From Neocallimastix lanati (nom. inval.) (Eukaryota > Neocallimastigomycota > Neocallimastigomycetes > Neocallimastigales > Neocallimastigaceae): a stretch of 60,000 bases of DNA. Within the stretch, counting starts at the first letter, position 1. Each line of letters opens with the position of its first letter. Where the stretch lies: positions 455,001 to 515,000 of the forward strand of contig JACVTC010000002.1 of NCBI GenBank assembly GCA_016946835.1, written 5' to 3'. Of this stretch, positions 1 to 8,815 are shown in pieces. A program made the position numbers and the translations under genes. Under the pieces are notes generated by a model. The model worked only from the letters and a program-made list of their open reading frames with translations, had not been told where the DNA came from and searched no databases.

Positions 1-537
1 ATTAAAACTATTGATAATAATGAAGATAATAATTTAAATAGTAAAAAGAATAAAGATAATAATGATATTATTGAGAATTCTAAAAATATAATTTATAAGA
101 AAAATTGTAATAAAAATGTAAATGAAGAAATAAATATTAAAGAATCTGTACAAGTTGATAATATTAACAGTAGTTTGACTAAAGAATCAAAAATTATTGA
201 TAATAAAAATTCAAAAATAAACAATATTCAAATTATTCCAAATAATAATAATAACGAGCAATGTATAAATAAAAAGTATTCAGTTAATAATAAAAATTCC
301 CAGATTGATTTTAGTAAAATTATAAATATAGATAGTGATAAGGAAATAAAAATTAAAATTAAAAAGAATATTAAAATTCCACCTATTGGTATTCAAAATA
401 TTGGTAAAAATAAAATAAATATTAATAAATTAATGATGCCCAAACCTGAGATCGCGTTAAAGGATATTATTATTTATAGTAACAATCGCGTTGATACCAA
501 ACGAACAATTAGGAATTATAGATACAAAAGAAAATAA
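1..537 (+). CDS. 3' end of an unrecognised Asn/Lys-rich protein (5' cut by window)
   Basis: Frame 1 is open from the first base to a TAA at 535-537, giving 178 residues; the true start lies outside the window. The segment is rich in N, K, I and D, like low-complexity regions in this genome, with a less repetitive C-terminus (MMPKPEIALKDIII, then a basic RTIRNYRYKRK tail). The basic tail could be a nuclear or nucleic-acid binding signal, but that is inference. I recognise no domain. It is probably a host gene, because no LTR or transposon motif overlaps it; the stop lies 90 bp before the mobile-element copy at 628. An Asn-rich transposon gag cannot be excluded. Confidence 0.55.
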   Translation: MKTIDNNEDNNLNSKKNKDNNDIIENSKNIIYKKNCNKNVNEEINIKESVQVDNINSSLTKESKIIDNKNSKINNIQIIPNNNNNEQCINKKYSVNNKNSQIDFSKIINIDSDKEIKIKIKKNIKIPPIGIQNIGKNKININKLMMPKPEIALKDIIIYSNNRVDTKRTIRNYRYKRK

Positions 538-627
538 AATTTTAAAAATTATTATTTATATTAATTAAACCTTATATTTTCTTTTAAAAAAAAATATATA
601 GTTTAATTTTTAGCAAGGGCATTTCTG

Positions 628-1008
628 ATATAAAACAAATATGTGTAGTAACATATTTGTATATTTAATAATAATTATTAAATATTAAATTTATATCTTT
701 TTGATAATAATTATTTTATTTTATTTTATTTCAATATGTATTATTATAATCATAATAATTATAATACTTTATTTCATATAAAAATTATATAGTTCAATAT
801 ATTATAATATATAATTAATATATTACCTATTTCTTATAAATTAAATTATTTATATTAGAAATAGAGAATTCTCTTGTAAATTTTTAGGAATTAGAATTAT
901 TATTTTAATTGTACGAATATTATAATTTTATTAATAAAATTTACTAAACTACCATTATTTAAAACCCACTGCTTATAAATTATTGCACATAAAAATCCCG
1001 CTTATTAA
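628..1008 (-). mobile_element. Short inverted copy of the insertion element found at 6799-8203
   Basis: The left end (GATATAAAACAAATATG, 628) is the reverse complement of the right end of the insertion at 6799-8203. The right end (CATAAAAATCCCGC, about 988-1003) is the reverse complement of that insertion's left end. Homology at the left end runs about 70 bp; the middle is shorter (about 0.4 kb against 1.4 kb). It contains the near-palindrome ACAAATATGT-N6-ACATATTTGT. No ORF. It abuts the truncated copia LTR at 1009. Non-autonomous element of unknown class; no clear target duplication seen here. Confidence 0.5.
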
Positions 1009-1212
1009 TCATATAATCATATGATTTACATTAATTTCTTATATACACGTGTATAAATTTGTGATTACATAAATGTGTAACATTTACATAAACTTATGAA
1101 TATATTTATATTTTTATGTTTTGTATATAACTAGTTATATTTTAAATATTTAATTAATAAATATTTTTTTAAATTTATTTATTTTATTTGTTTATTTATT
1201 TATATGTTAATA
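1009..1212 (-). repeat. 3' LTR (partial) of copia element 1
   Basis: Matches 6741-6798 joined to 8204-8359 in the same orientation: the ATCATATGATTTACATT segment, the palindrome TATACACGTGTATA, then the block from ACATAAATGTGTAAC to the end at 1212. It sits directly after the polypurine tract in element orientation. About 115 bp expected at its outer end are missing, replaced by the mobile-element copy at 628-1008. Confidence 0.7.
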
Positions 1213-1228
1213 CTCCCCCCTCAAATAA
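1213..1228 (-). other. Polypurine tract of copia element 1
   Basis: Minus strand reads TTATTTGAGGGGGGAG directly before the 3' LTR and five bases after the pol stop at 1233-1235. Plus-strand DNA synthesis priming site; equivalent G-rich tracts precede the 3' LTRs at 46995, 27222 and 33071. Confidence 0.75.
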
Positions 1229-1232
1229 GTTT

Positions 1233-2278
1233 TTATTTAATAAAAACTTTATTTGCGAAGTTAGTTATTTTATTACCATTTGAATTTTTGGTTAAGATAT
1301 CAGCTAACATATTATTTGTATCAATATATAATAATTTTACGAATTTCTTTTCTATGTAATCTCTATCAATATGAAATTTAATTTGAATGTGTTCTAATTT
1401 TGAATTTACATTTCCATTTTCAATATTAATTTTGCTGGCTAAATTGTCTGTAAAAATTTTAATTGATCCATTAAATCTTATTAATTCTTCTAAAATATTT
1501 CTAATTGATAAAACTTTTTTGATGCATTCGGATGTACTTATGTATTCTGCTTCACAAGTAGATGATGCTACTATTGATTGTTTCTTTGAGTACCAGCATA
1601 TTGGACTATTTCCAAATAAAATAATATGGCCTGAAGTAGACTTCCTATCTTTAATATCACCTGCAAAATCAGCATCAGTATAACCTAAAATTTCACCTTT
1701 ACCATCATATTTTATTTTGTAATTTTTGGTTGTATTTAAATATTGTAAAATATGTATTACCTTTTTCCAATCTGATACAGTTGGTTCTTCTGAATTTCTT
1801 GAAGCTTTATTAACAGCGAAAGCTATATCTGGACGGCTACATCTTGATAAATAAATAAGTATACCGATAGCACTTTTATAAATGGTTTTATTGAATGGTT
1901 TATTATTTTCAGATTTGATATTGTCACCAACGCATAGAATGTATACATTTCTTGTATATTCTAATCTAAATCTTTCTAATATATTATCAATAAAATTAAT
2001 TTGTGAAATAGTATATTCTTTATTATTGTTTTCAACCTTTATACCAAGAATAAAATTTATGGGTTCAGATTTAGATACTTTAAAATTGTTTTTAATAATT
2101 TTTGTAACATTTTCAATTTCTTCATCTGTACCAGTAACTATAATATCATCTACATATAGACCAATAATACTAATTAATTTATTATTTTTTTTTATTATTT
2201 TTAATTTTACAATAAATACATTCTTCAGAAATTAGTTGAATATGACCATTTGTTTTAGAATTTTTTATTCCATTGTCT
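1233..2278 (-). pseudogene. Copia pol: reverse transcriptase C-terminal half and RNase H
   Basis: From a run of nine A (2185-2193) to the TAA at 1233-1235 one minus-strand frame stays open for over 300 codons without any ATG. It holds the RT catalytic YVDD (2145-2156), the GNLLY-like segment, and RNase H with TDADFAGD (about 1657-1680), an STCEAEYI motif (about 1542-1565), a TDN motif and a terminal LADILTK. All RNase H acidic positions look present. Between 2194 and 2278 the frame is broken: a TGA at 2279-2281 falls where a Gly codon is expected after GLKQS, another frameshift lies near 2258, and the A9 run shifts frame again. Decayed copy of an ordinary copia pol. Confidence 0.85.
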
Positions 2279-2698
2279 TCAGGATTGCTTTAAACCATAC
2301 AATGCTTTGTTTAGTCTCCAATATCCCCTCCCAAAGTTCGTATCTCCAGGAGGAATTGTAGTATATATTTCTTTGTCCAATTCCGCATTGAGATACGCAG
2401 CTTTTATATCAAGTTGATAAATGTTCCAAGAAAATTTAGCAGCTAAAGCAAAAATAAGCTTCAAACAATCAATATTTAAAGTAGGAGAATAAGTAAGTTC
2501 ATAATCAATACCTTCTTTTTGTTTAAAACCACGAGCTACTAAGCGAGCTTTACGTTTAACAATATTGTTATTGCTATCTTTTTTATTTGAAAATACCCAT
2601 TTCGTAGAAATTAATGTTTTATCATGGGGGACAAAATGAACTAAAGTCATAATATTGTTGTTGTATAAATTATTTAATTCTTCATTTATAGCATCTAT
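2279..2698 (-). pseudogene. Copia pol: reverse transcriptase N-terminal half
   Basis: In the same frame as the integrase ORF upstream and separated from it by one TGA at 2699-2701. The motifs are typical of copia RT fingers and palm: KWVF, KRKARLVARGFKQKEGIDY, YSPTL, QLDIKAAYLNAELD with the first catalytic Asp, and ALYGLKQS at the end. The TGA lies in DE-stop-IDAINEEL, where the family has Trp, so a single G-to-A change explains the break. The frame ends at a second TGA (2279-2281). Confidence 0.85.
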
Positions 2699-4678
2699 TC
2701 ATTCGTCTCTATCAGGACTTTTAATTGCTTGAGTAAAAGAAAATGGAACATCTGAAGAAATAGAAGCTATATATTTAAAATTGTCTATATTTCTATATTT
2801 AGGGGGGTTAAAATAATTTTTAGAGTAAACATTATTATAAAAATAATCAATTTTTCTTTTATTTAAATTATTATTAGAATTAATATAAATATTTTCGACA
2901 TGAGCAATATCTTTATTTTTGTTTTTTAAATTATTTTTAAATAATTTTTCAACTATGGATAATTTTGAATTAGATTTATTATTTTTAAATTGAGAAAGGA
3001 AAAATGGATTATTATGAGATAATTGAATATTTTCATTATTAATAGTATTATCAATAACAAGAGTTTTAACACTTTTTCTTAAATTATTATTATAATTATT
3101 GCTTTCAAAATTTAATTTATTATTAAGTAAATTATTTTTGTTAGTGGAAAAATTATTTTGATTATTGTCATTATTATTTAAATTTGACGTTTCACAAACA
3201 TTATTATTATCTAAAAGTCCACTTTGTTTATTATTTTCGTTTTGTTTACTTTCATTCTTTTGTTTATTTTCATAATTATTACTATTATTATTACTAGATG
3301 AGGCAATATTATCAATTTTATTAATATCAATAGAGTCATTATAATCTAATATGTTGTCATTTTCATCATGAATGTCATAAAAAATTTCGTTTGTGTTACT
3401 ATCATTACTATTGTTTGAAATTAAATTTTTATTAATATTGGAATTATTATAACCTAAATTGTTATTATTATTTGATATTTTATCATTTGAATCTAATAAA
3501 CTATTTGATTCATTTTGTAATATATTATCAGTTGATTGTAATATATTGGAAATTTGAATATCATTTGAATTATTATTATTTGAATTATTTGAAATTTTTT
3601 GTTCAAAATCGTTCAAATTTTTATTAATAAAATTTTTTTCACTTTTTTGGTACAAAAAATTATTATTTTCATCGTTTTTGTGAGAGTCTTCATTTGTATT
3701 TTGCATTTCTTGATTATTAGACGCGTTTTTATTTTTGGAATTTTTATTTTTATTAATTTCAATCATGGTAGATTCGGGTTTATTAATTTTTACGCTAATA
3801 TTTTCATTATTGGTCGTGTTATTTTCATTTATATTTGGATCTGAATCTTCATAAAAATTTTTATCATTTTTATTATTTTGGTATGATTTATTAAAATTAA
3901 AATTAAATTCAAAAAAGCTAGGATAAAGGTCAGAGTTGCTTCCTTTGTTTGCTATGGAAATATTAGCTGGTTCATCCTCTTTGCAGTAGATCTCCCTGAC
4001 ATGATGAATTTTAAAATCTTCAAAGTCCATAATAATATAGCTATTACTTTTTTCACTAAAACCTAAAAATATACCTTTATTAGAATTTGGTTGGAACTTT
4101 TGTTTATTTTGTTCGAAATTTTTGTAATAAGTGACACAACCAAAAACTTTTATGTGGTTAATATTGGCTTTTTTGTTATAAAATACTTCATCTGGAATTT
4201 TATTACCAATTCCTGAATGTGGGATTTTGTTGTAGATATAGTTGGAGTATTGGATTGCAAAATCCCAGAAATTGTCACTGAGTTTGGACCAAAATAAAAT
4301 TGTTTTGGTTGAAGAAATAATAGTTTGATTATACCTTTCTGCTAATCCATTATTTTCAGGGTTGTAAGGTGGTGAATATATCTTTTCTATACCATTATCT
4401 TTACAAAAATTTTTAACCTTTTTGTTGTCGTATTCTCTTCCGTTATCTGATTTGAAATACCTAATTTTATAATTATCTATTATATTATTTAACTGTTTTA
4501 AGAAATTTATAATAATATCCGGAGCCTCGGATTTACTCCTAATCAGAAATAACCAACTTTTTCTTGAGAATTCATCAATAAATGTAATGATGAATCTTTT
4601 ATTTGTAATTGAGTCATTTATGGGGCCAATAATATCAGAATGAATAGCTTCTAAAATCCTTTTTACTCTGGGGGTTGT
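2699..4678 (-). pseudogene. Copia pol: integrase core, Asn-rich linker and start of RT
   Basis: The minus frame is open from about 4678 to the TGA at 2699, about 660 codons; the first ATG is only at 4030 because the protein is meant to be read through from upstream. It contains the integrase DDE core: HSDIIGP, FIDEFSRKSWLF, RYFKSDNGREYDN and SPPYNPENNGLAER. The GIFLGFSEKSN segment then marks the integrase end. Next comes a very Asn/Ser-rich spacer (about 3900-2800) and the RT start PFSFTQAIKSPDRDE. The spacer is longer and lower in complexity than usual for copia elements. Confidence 0.85.
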
Positions 4679-4983
4679 TTATTATGTGGAAGACGCTTCA
4701 TTTTTGCAATGTTGCAGTCATCACACGTATTTAATTTAATGTTGTGTAATTTTAAATATTTGGATAAGTCTTCGAAGCAGTAGTGACCCATTCTGCGATG
4801 CCAAATCTTTTTTTCTTCTTCTGATAATCTATTTATGGATGAAATATTTTTGTTTTCACAATTTTTAATTTCGAAATTTCCTGTTACTTGAACTTCGTTG
4901 TGTTCATCGGCATAGAAGGTAGCAAATGGTTTATAATTTTTGTCCATAAAAACTATTTTAACTTCTTCACCATTCACCATCAA
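4663..4983 (-). pseudogene. Copia pol: protease end and gag-pre-integrase (HHCC) segment
   Basis: 106-residue frame with IWHRRMGHYCFEDLSKYLK and a later CDDCNIAKMKRLP. Together they form the integrase N-terminal HHCC zinc-binding motif (H...H...CxxC). Upstream it connects to the gag-protease ORF across a 7-bp tandem duplication (TGGTGAA twice, 4968-4984) that shifts the frame. Downstream it runs into a stop at 4663 unless one base of the C5 run at about 4670-4674 is skipped, after which the integrase frame continues. Both breaks are simple indels, so the copy was intact not long ago. Confidence 0.8.
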
Positions 4984-6451
4984 CAGATTCTGTTAATGTT
5001 TTAACACCGGTTTTAGCTAGTTCAATGCCACTTATAATATTTTTGGTGACATCTTTAGAGTATAATACTTTATTTAAGTATATTGTATGATTATTTATCT
5101 TGAATTTTATATTCCCATATCCCTCAAATGTGCATATTGTATTATTTGCACATCTTAATTCAGTTTTTTCTTCAGTATAATTATTTAAGATTTCTTTGTC
5201 ATTAGTTAAGTGTTCGCCAGCTCCAGAATCATATAACCATGATGTTTCTTCATTATTATTAATATTCAATAAAAATTTTACTTCTTTTGTTTTTTCAGTA
5301 TTACACGGTAAGTCTTTTTCATTATTAATATTATTATTTTTACTTTCATTAGTAGTTTCTTTAATATTACTCATATAGAAAGCAGATCTTTTAGGAGATC
5401 GTTCATTATTATTATTTGGTTTCTGTAACAATTCTCTTAAGTCCTCATAATCAATATTATTGTTATATTCTTCATTAATATCAAATTTTTCCATGTGTCC
5501 AATGTAGTGAGCTCCTTTTGGGTTAAGATTATTATTATTTCTGTTATTATTATTATAATTATTATTATAATTATTTTTATTTCTATAATTTTTATCTATT
5601 ACATCAAAAATATCTTTATATCTGCTATTTTGGTTTCTTGGATTAAACCAACATTCTTTTGTAGTGTGGCCATATTTATCGCATATGTCACATTGTTTCC
5701 TTGTATAGTAGCCGTTATTTTTATAATTATAAATACCGTTACGTCTTTTGTTATTATTATATTTACTATTATAATTATTATTATTGTTATATTTATTATT
5801 GTAATTGTTATTACTTTTAAATTTATTATTATAATTATTATATTTTATTTTATTATTATTATATTTAGTATTATTATCTGTGTTATTATTTTTAAATTTT
5901 CCGACCATGTCTATCTCCATTGGATCATCTTGGTCATATTTTTCTTTAGATTTCCACCCTTCATAAAGAGAAGTTTTATTCAAATCACTTTTAATCTTTT
6001 TGGCTATTGTTTCAAATGTATCTTTTTCTTTATATGTAAATCTTCTTATATAGGATTTTGGTATTGCATTATGGAGGTATTTCATTTTGTCATCTTCCTT
6101 TAGAAAATATTTTTCTCCTTCCATATATTCAAAGGTAGCTTCTAGTCTTTTAATTACATCATAAATTCCTTCTTCCTTATTAGTTTTTATTGAATCCAAT
6201 TCATTTATCCAGTAGGCCATATTTTTTCCTTTTACTTTATGCCTACTTAGTCTCTTAAGCATCAGTTGAGCTGAATCTATGTCTGTTAATTCAGCTTTAA
6301 TTTCATCACAAACAGAGTTTAAAATTAATTTACCAATTTTGGCGTTTTGTTTTATAATTTCCTTTTGTTCTTCTGTATTAGTAGCATTAAATACCTCAAT
6401 TCCATCCATTGGGTCTTGTTCACCTAGAAATTGTATTAGACCCGTCTCCAT
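4967..6451 (-). CDS. Copia gag polyprotein with zinc knuckle and aspartic protease
   Basis: Intact 494-residue ORF starting METGLIQF just inside the primer-binding site. Residues 1-175 are a copia-type gag helical region. Residues 185-250 are almost pure N/Y/K. A CCHC zinc knuckle (C254-C257-H262-C267) should bind element RNA. The aspartic protease lies near 403-485, with the catalytic SWLYDSGAGEHLTN (DSG at 408-410) and a YGNIKF strand. The protein would form the virus-like particle and cleave itself from Pol. The ORF ends at a TGA created by a 7-bp duplication; in the intact element it would continue into integrase, as in other single-frame copia elements. The opposite-strand ORFs here are shadows. 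Confidence 0.88.
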   Translation of the reverse strand: METGLIQFLGEQDPMDGIEVFNATNTEEQKEIIKQNAKIGKLILNSVCDEIKAELTDIDSAQLMLKRLSRHKVKGKNMAYWINELDSIKTNKEEGIYDVIKRLEATFEYMEGEKYFLKEDDKMKYLHNAIPKSYIRRFTYKEKDTFETIAKKIKSDLNKTSLYEGWKSKEKYDQDDPMEIDMVGKFKNNNTDNNTKYNNNKIKYNNYNNKFKSNNNYNNKYNNNNNYNSKYNNNKRRNGIYNYKNNGYYTRKQCDICDKYGHTTKECWFNPRNQNSRYKDIFDVIDKNYRNKNNYNNNYNNNNRNNNNLNPKGAHYIGHMEKFDINEEYNNNIDYEDLRELLQKPNNNNERSPKRSAFYMSNIKETTNESKNNNINNEKDLPCNTEKTKEVKFLLNINNNEETSWLYDSGAGEHLTNDKEILNNYTEEKTELRCANNTICTFEGYGNIKFKINNHTIYLNKVLYSKDVTKNIISGIELAKTGVKTLTESVDGEW

Positions 6452-6603
6452 AATTTCTAGTTTTATTTCATGGAACCAAATGATATAATTACATGGTCCC
6501 TTTAATATACATTTATTTTCTTAGTCATTTTATTTTTAATTTTTAATTTTAATTATTATTTTAAATAACACGAATTTAATAATTTAATTTATTAATTAAG
6601 GTC

Positions 6604-6624
6604 CCTTTTATGAGACTCTTAATC
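6604..6624 (-). other. Primer-binding site matching tRNA-Lys(CUU) anticodon arm
   Basis: Minus strand begins GATTAAGAGTCTCAT immediately after the 5' LTR. Its complement ATGAGACTCTTAATC is the anticodon stem-loop of eukaryotic tRNA-Lys with CTT anticodon (loop CTCTTAA). The same site follows three other LTRs in the window (22557-22578, 23471, 43132). Confidence 0.7.
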
Positions 6625-8359
6625 TATCGGCTAGCACAATTATTTATTTAGTTTTAATTAATAATTTTTATTTAATTTTTAATTTAATAAAGAGCTCTCA
6701 ATTTAATAATACATGAATAATAAAATATATATAATAAAATATTATTATATAATCATATGATTTACATTAATTTCTTATATACACGTGTATAAATTTATGA
6801 TATGCGGGACTTTTATGTGCCACTAATTTTTAATAGTATCGTTATATTTAATTAACCTTTATTAATATATTTTAATTTATAAAACCCAATTAACCAAGGG
6901 TCTTCTCTAAACTACAATCAAGAAGAGTAGTTATTAGAAATCTTTATAATAATTTAAATATATATTAATAATAATAAATATACATTTAAAATATATTATA
7001 TCGGAGTATAGTATAATATATAATAAATATATATTAAAATAATAAATATAATAAATATAACTATATAATTCTTAAAATGAAAATAAGAATAATAAAGTTA
7101 AATATATAAGAATATAATTATATAATAAATATGAATATAATAAATAATATCAACTATATATATTTAATTATAATTAAAATAACTAAAACTATTTCATTAT
7201 ATTATATATTATATGATAAAGTACGCCTTTGGTTCAAGTTCTCTTGTTGGGAGAAGTTTTATAAAATTGTTATTTAATTATAAAATTTATTTATTTATTT
7301 AAAAATAATTATAAAATTAATTAATACATGTATTTAATATTTATCTTGAAAATATAAAATAATTATAATATAAATTTGGCATAGAATTGTGCTGCAAAGA
7401 ATAATTATAAAGAATTATTCTTGTTTTTATATTTGAAATTCATAATAAACTATTTAATTAATTAATTAATTCTCTTAGAGTAACTATTAAGTATTTAAAG
7501 TATTTAATATAAAAGTATAAAATAAAATATAAAATATTCATAAAATATTAATAAAAATATAAATTTATTATAATTAATAAAATATTAATATAAAATAATA
7601 ATTATTAAAATAATTAAAAATATAATAAAATAAAATATTAAATATAAAAATAATAAAAATAATAAAAAGAAATTTATAAATTATTTCAATTTTAACATAA
7701 CATAAAATTTATTACATAAATTTTATGTTTACATTAATTTTTATGTTCTTTCATAATTTTATGTCTTTACATAATTTTTAATTTTATCACGTTATTTTCG
7801 ATCACGTTTTATTTATATCACGAATTTGCAAATGATTTATTAATTTATTTTTATGTAATTATTAATAAAATAATTTATTAATAATTAAAGTTTTTATTTA
7901 CGTTTTATATCATATAATATATAGAAGTATTATGTATTTTTAATATAAATTTTAAAATAAATATGAATAGTTAAGTTATATATATAATAATATTCTTATT
8001 ATATATATTTAGAAGAAATTAACTATTTAATTTAATATATTTAATATATTTCATATTATAATGAATAATATATATAAATATTGAATAATATATGAATAAG
8101 AAATTATTTCAAATATTATTATTGACAAAAGAGATATAAATATAATATTTAATAATTATTATTAAATATACAAATATGTTGCTACACATATTTGTTTTAT
8201 ATCATTTATAATTACATAAATGTGTAACATTTACATAAACTTATGAATATATTTATATTTTTATGTTTTGTATATAACTAGTTATATTTTAAATATTTAA
8301 TTAATAAATATTTATTTAAATTTATTTATTTTATTTGTTTATTTATTTATATATTAATA
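6625..8359 (-). repeat. 5' LTR of copia element 1, split by an insertion
   Basis: 6625-6798 plus 8204-8359 form an LTR of about 330 bp. The parts 6741-6798 and 8204-8359 match the 3' LTR at 1009-1212. The LTR starts TATTAATA (8359, minus strand) and ends next to the primer-binding site. It is interrupted by 1405 bp at 6799-8203. Confidence 0.7.
6799..8203. mobile_element. 1405-bp insertion inside the copia LTR, flanked by ATTTAT
   Basis: Comparison of the two LTRs shows extra DNA beginning GATATGCGGGAC and ending TTTGTTTTATATC. It is flanked by a 6-bp direct repeat ATTTAT (6793-6798 and 8204-8209), probably a target duplication. The tips are a short inverted GATAT/ATATC. Both ends recur, inverted, at 628-1008, so it is a repeat family. 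No coding frame of note; the interior is AT-rich, with one less AT-rich patch at about 7215-7260. Class unknown. Confidence 0.6.
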
Positions 8360-8374
8360 ATTATTTCTATTAAA

Positions 8375-8390
8375 GATTTTTATTTCCTTT

Positions 8391-8441
<51 letters not shown>

Positions 8442-8630
8442 TTATTTATTTATTTATTATTTATTTATTTATTTATTATTTATTTATTTATTTATTATTT
8501 ATTTATTTATTTATTATTTATTTATTTATTTATTATTTATTTATTTATTTATTATTTATTTATTTATTATTTATTTATTTATTATTTATTTATTTATTAT
8601 TTATTTATTTATTTATTTATTTAATTGTTT
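8375..8630. repeat. TTTA / TTTATTA microsatellite
   Basis: About 250 bp of TTTA tetranucleotides regularly interrupted by TTATTTA steps, lying between the copia LTR and the receptor gene. No gene. Confidence 0.9.
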
Positions 8631-8815
8631 AGTTGTTTTTAAATTTTCAAAATACATAAATTGTAAAAATAATAATATTAAATATTATATATATATATTA
8701 AAATAAAATTAACAGTTATTTATTTATTAAAATTATTTTCAATAAGTTGACTTAACTATATGATATTAATTTTAAAAATTTAATATCATATGTATATATT
8801 TAATAATTATTTCAT

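Larger units (their letters stand above)
1009..8359 (-). mobile_element. Ty1/copia LTR retrotransposon (element 1) with inserted 5' LTR
   Basis: Order on the minus strand is 5' LTR (8359-6625, interrupted), primer-binding site (6604-6624), gag with zinc knuckle, protease, integrase, reverse transcriptase, RNase H, polypurine tract (1213-1222) and 3' LTR. Integrase before RT defines the copia superfamily. The gag-protease ORF is intact. Pol is interrupted by a 7-bp duplication, two homopolymer indels, one further frameshift and two TGA codons, so this copy is probably dead but recent. No target duplication can be read because the left LTR is truncated. Confidence 0.9.

Noticed and set aside
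2699-2701. Reassigned TGA codon (Trp)
   Set aside because: The intact receptor gene uses TGG with no in-frame TGA, and the transposon TGAs co-occur with ordinary frameshifts.
5495-6103. 202-residue plus ORF rich in I, V, F and other plus ORFs at 1387-2235, 3599-3844, 5196-5378 and 6279-6488
   Set aside because: Antisense shadows of copia gag and pol; the hydrophobic sequence is the complement of Asn codons.
7225-7260. GGTTCAAGTTC resembling a tRNA B box
   Set aside because: No A box, acceptor stem or cloverleaf around it; chance match within the inserted element.
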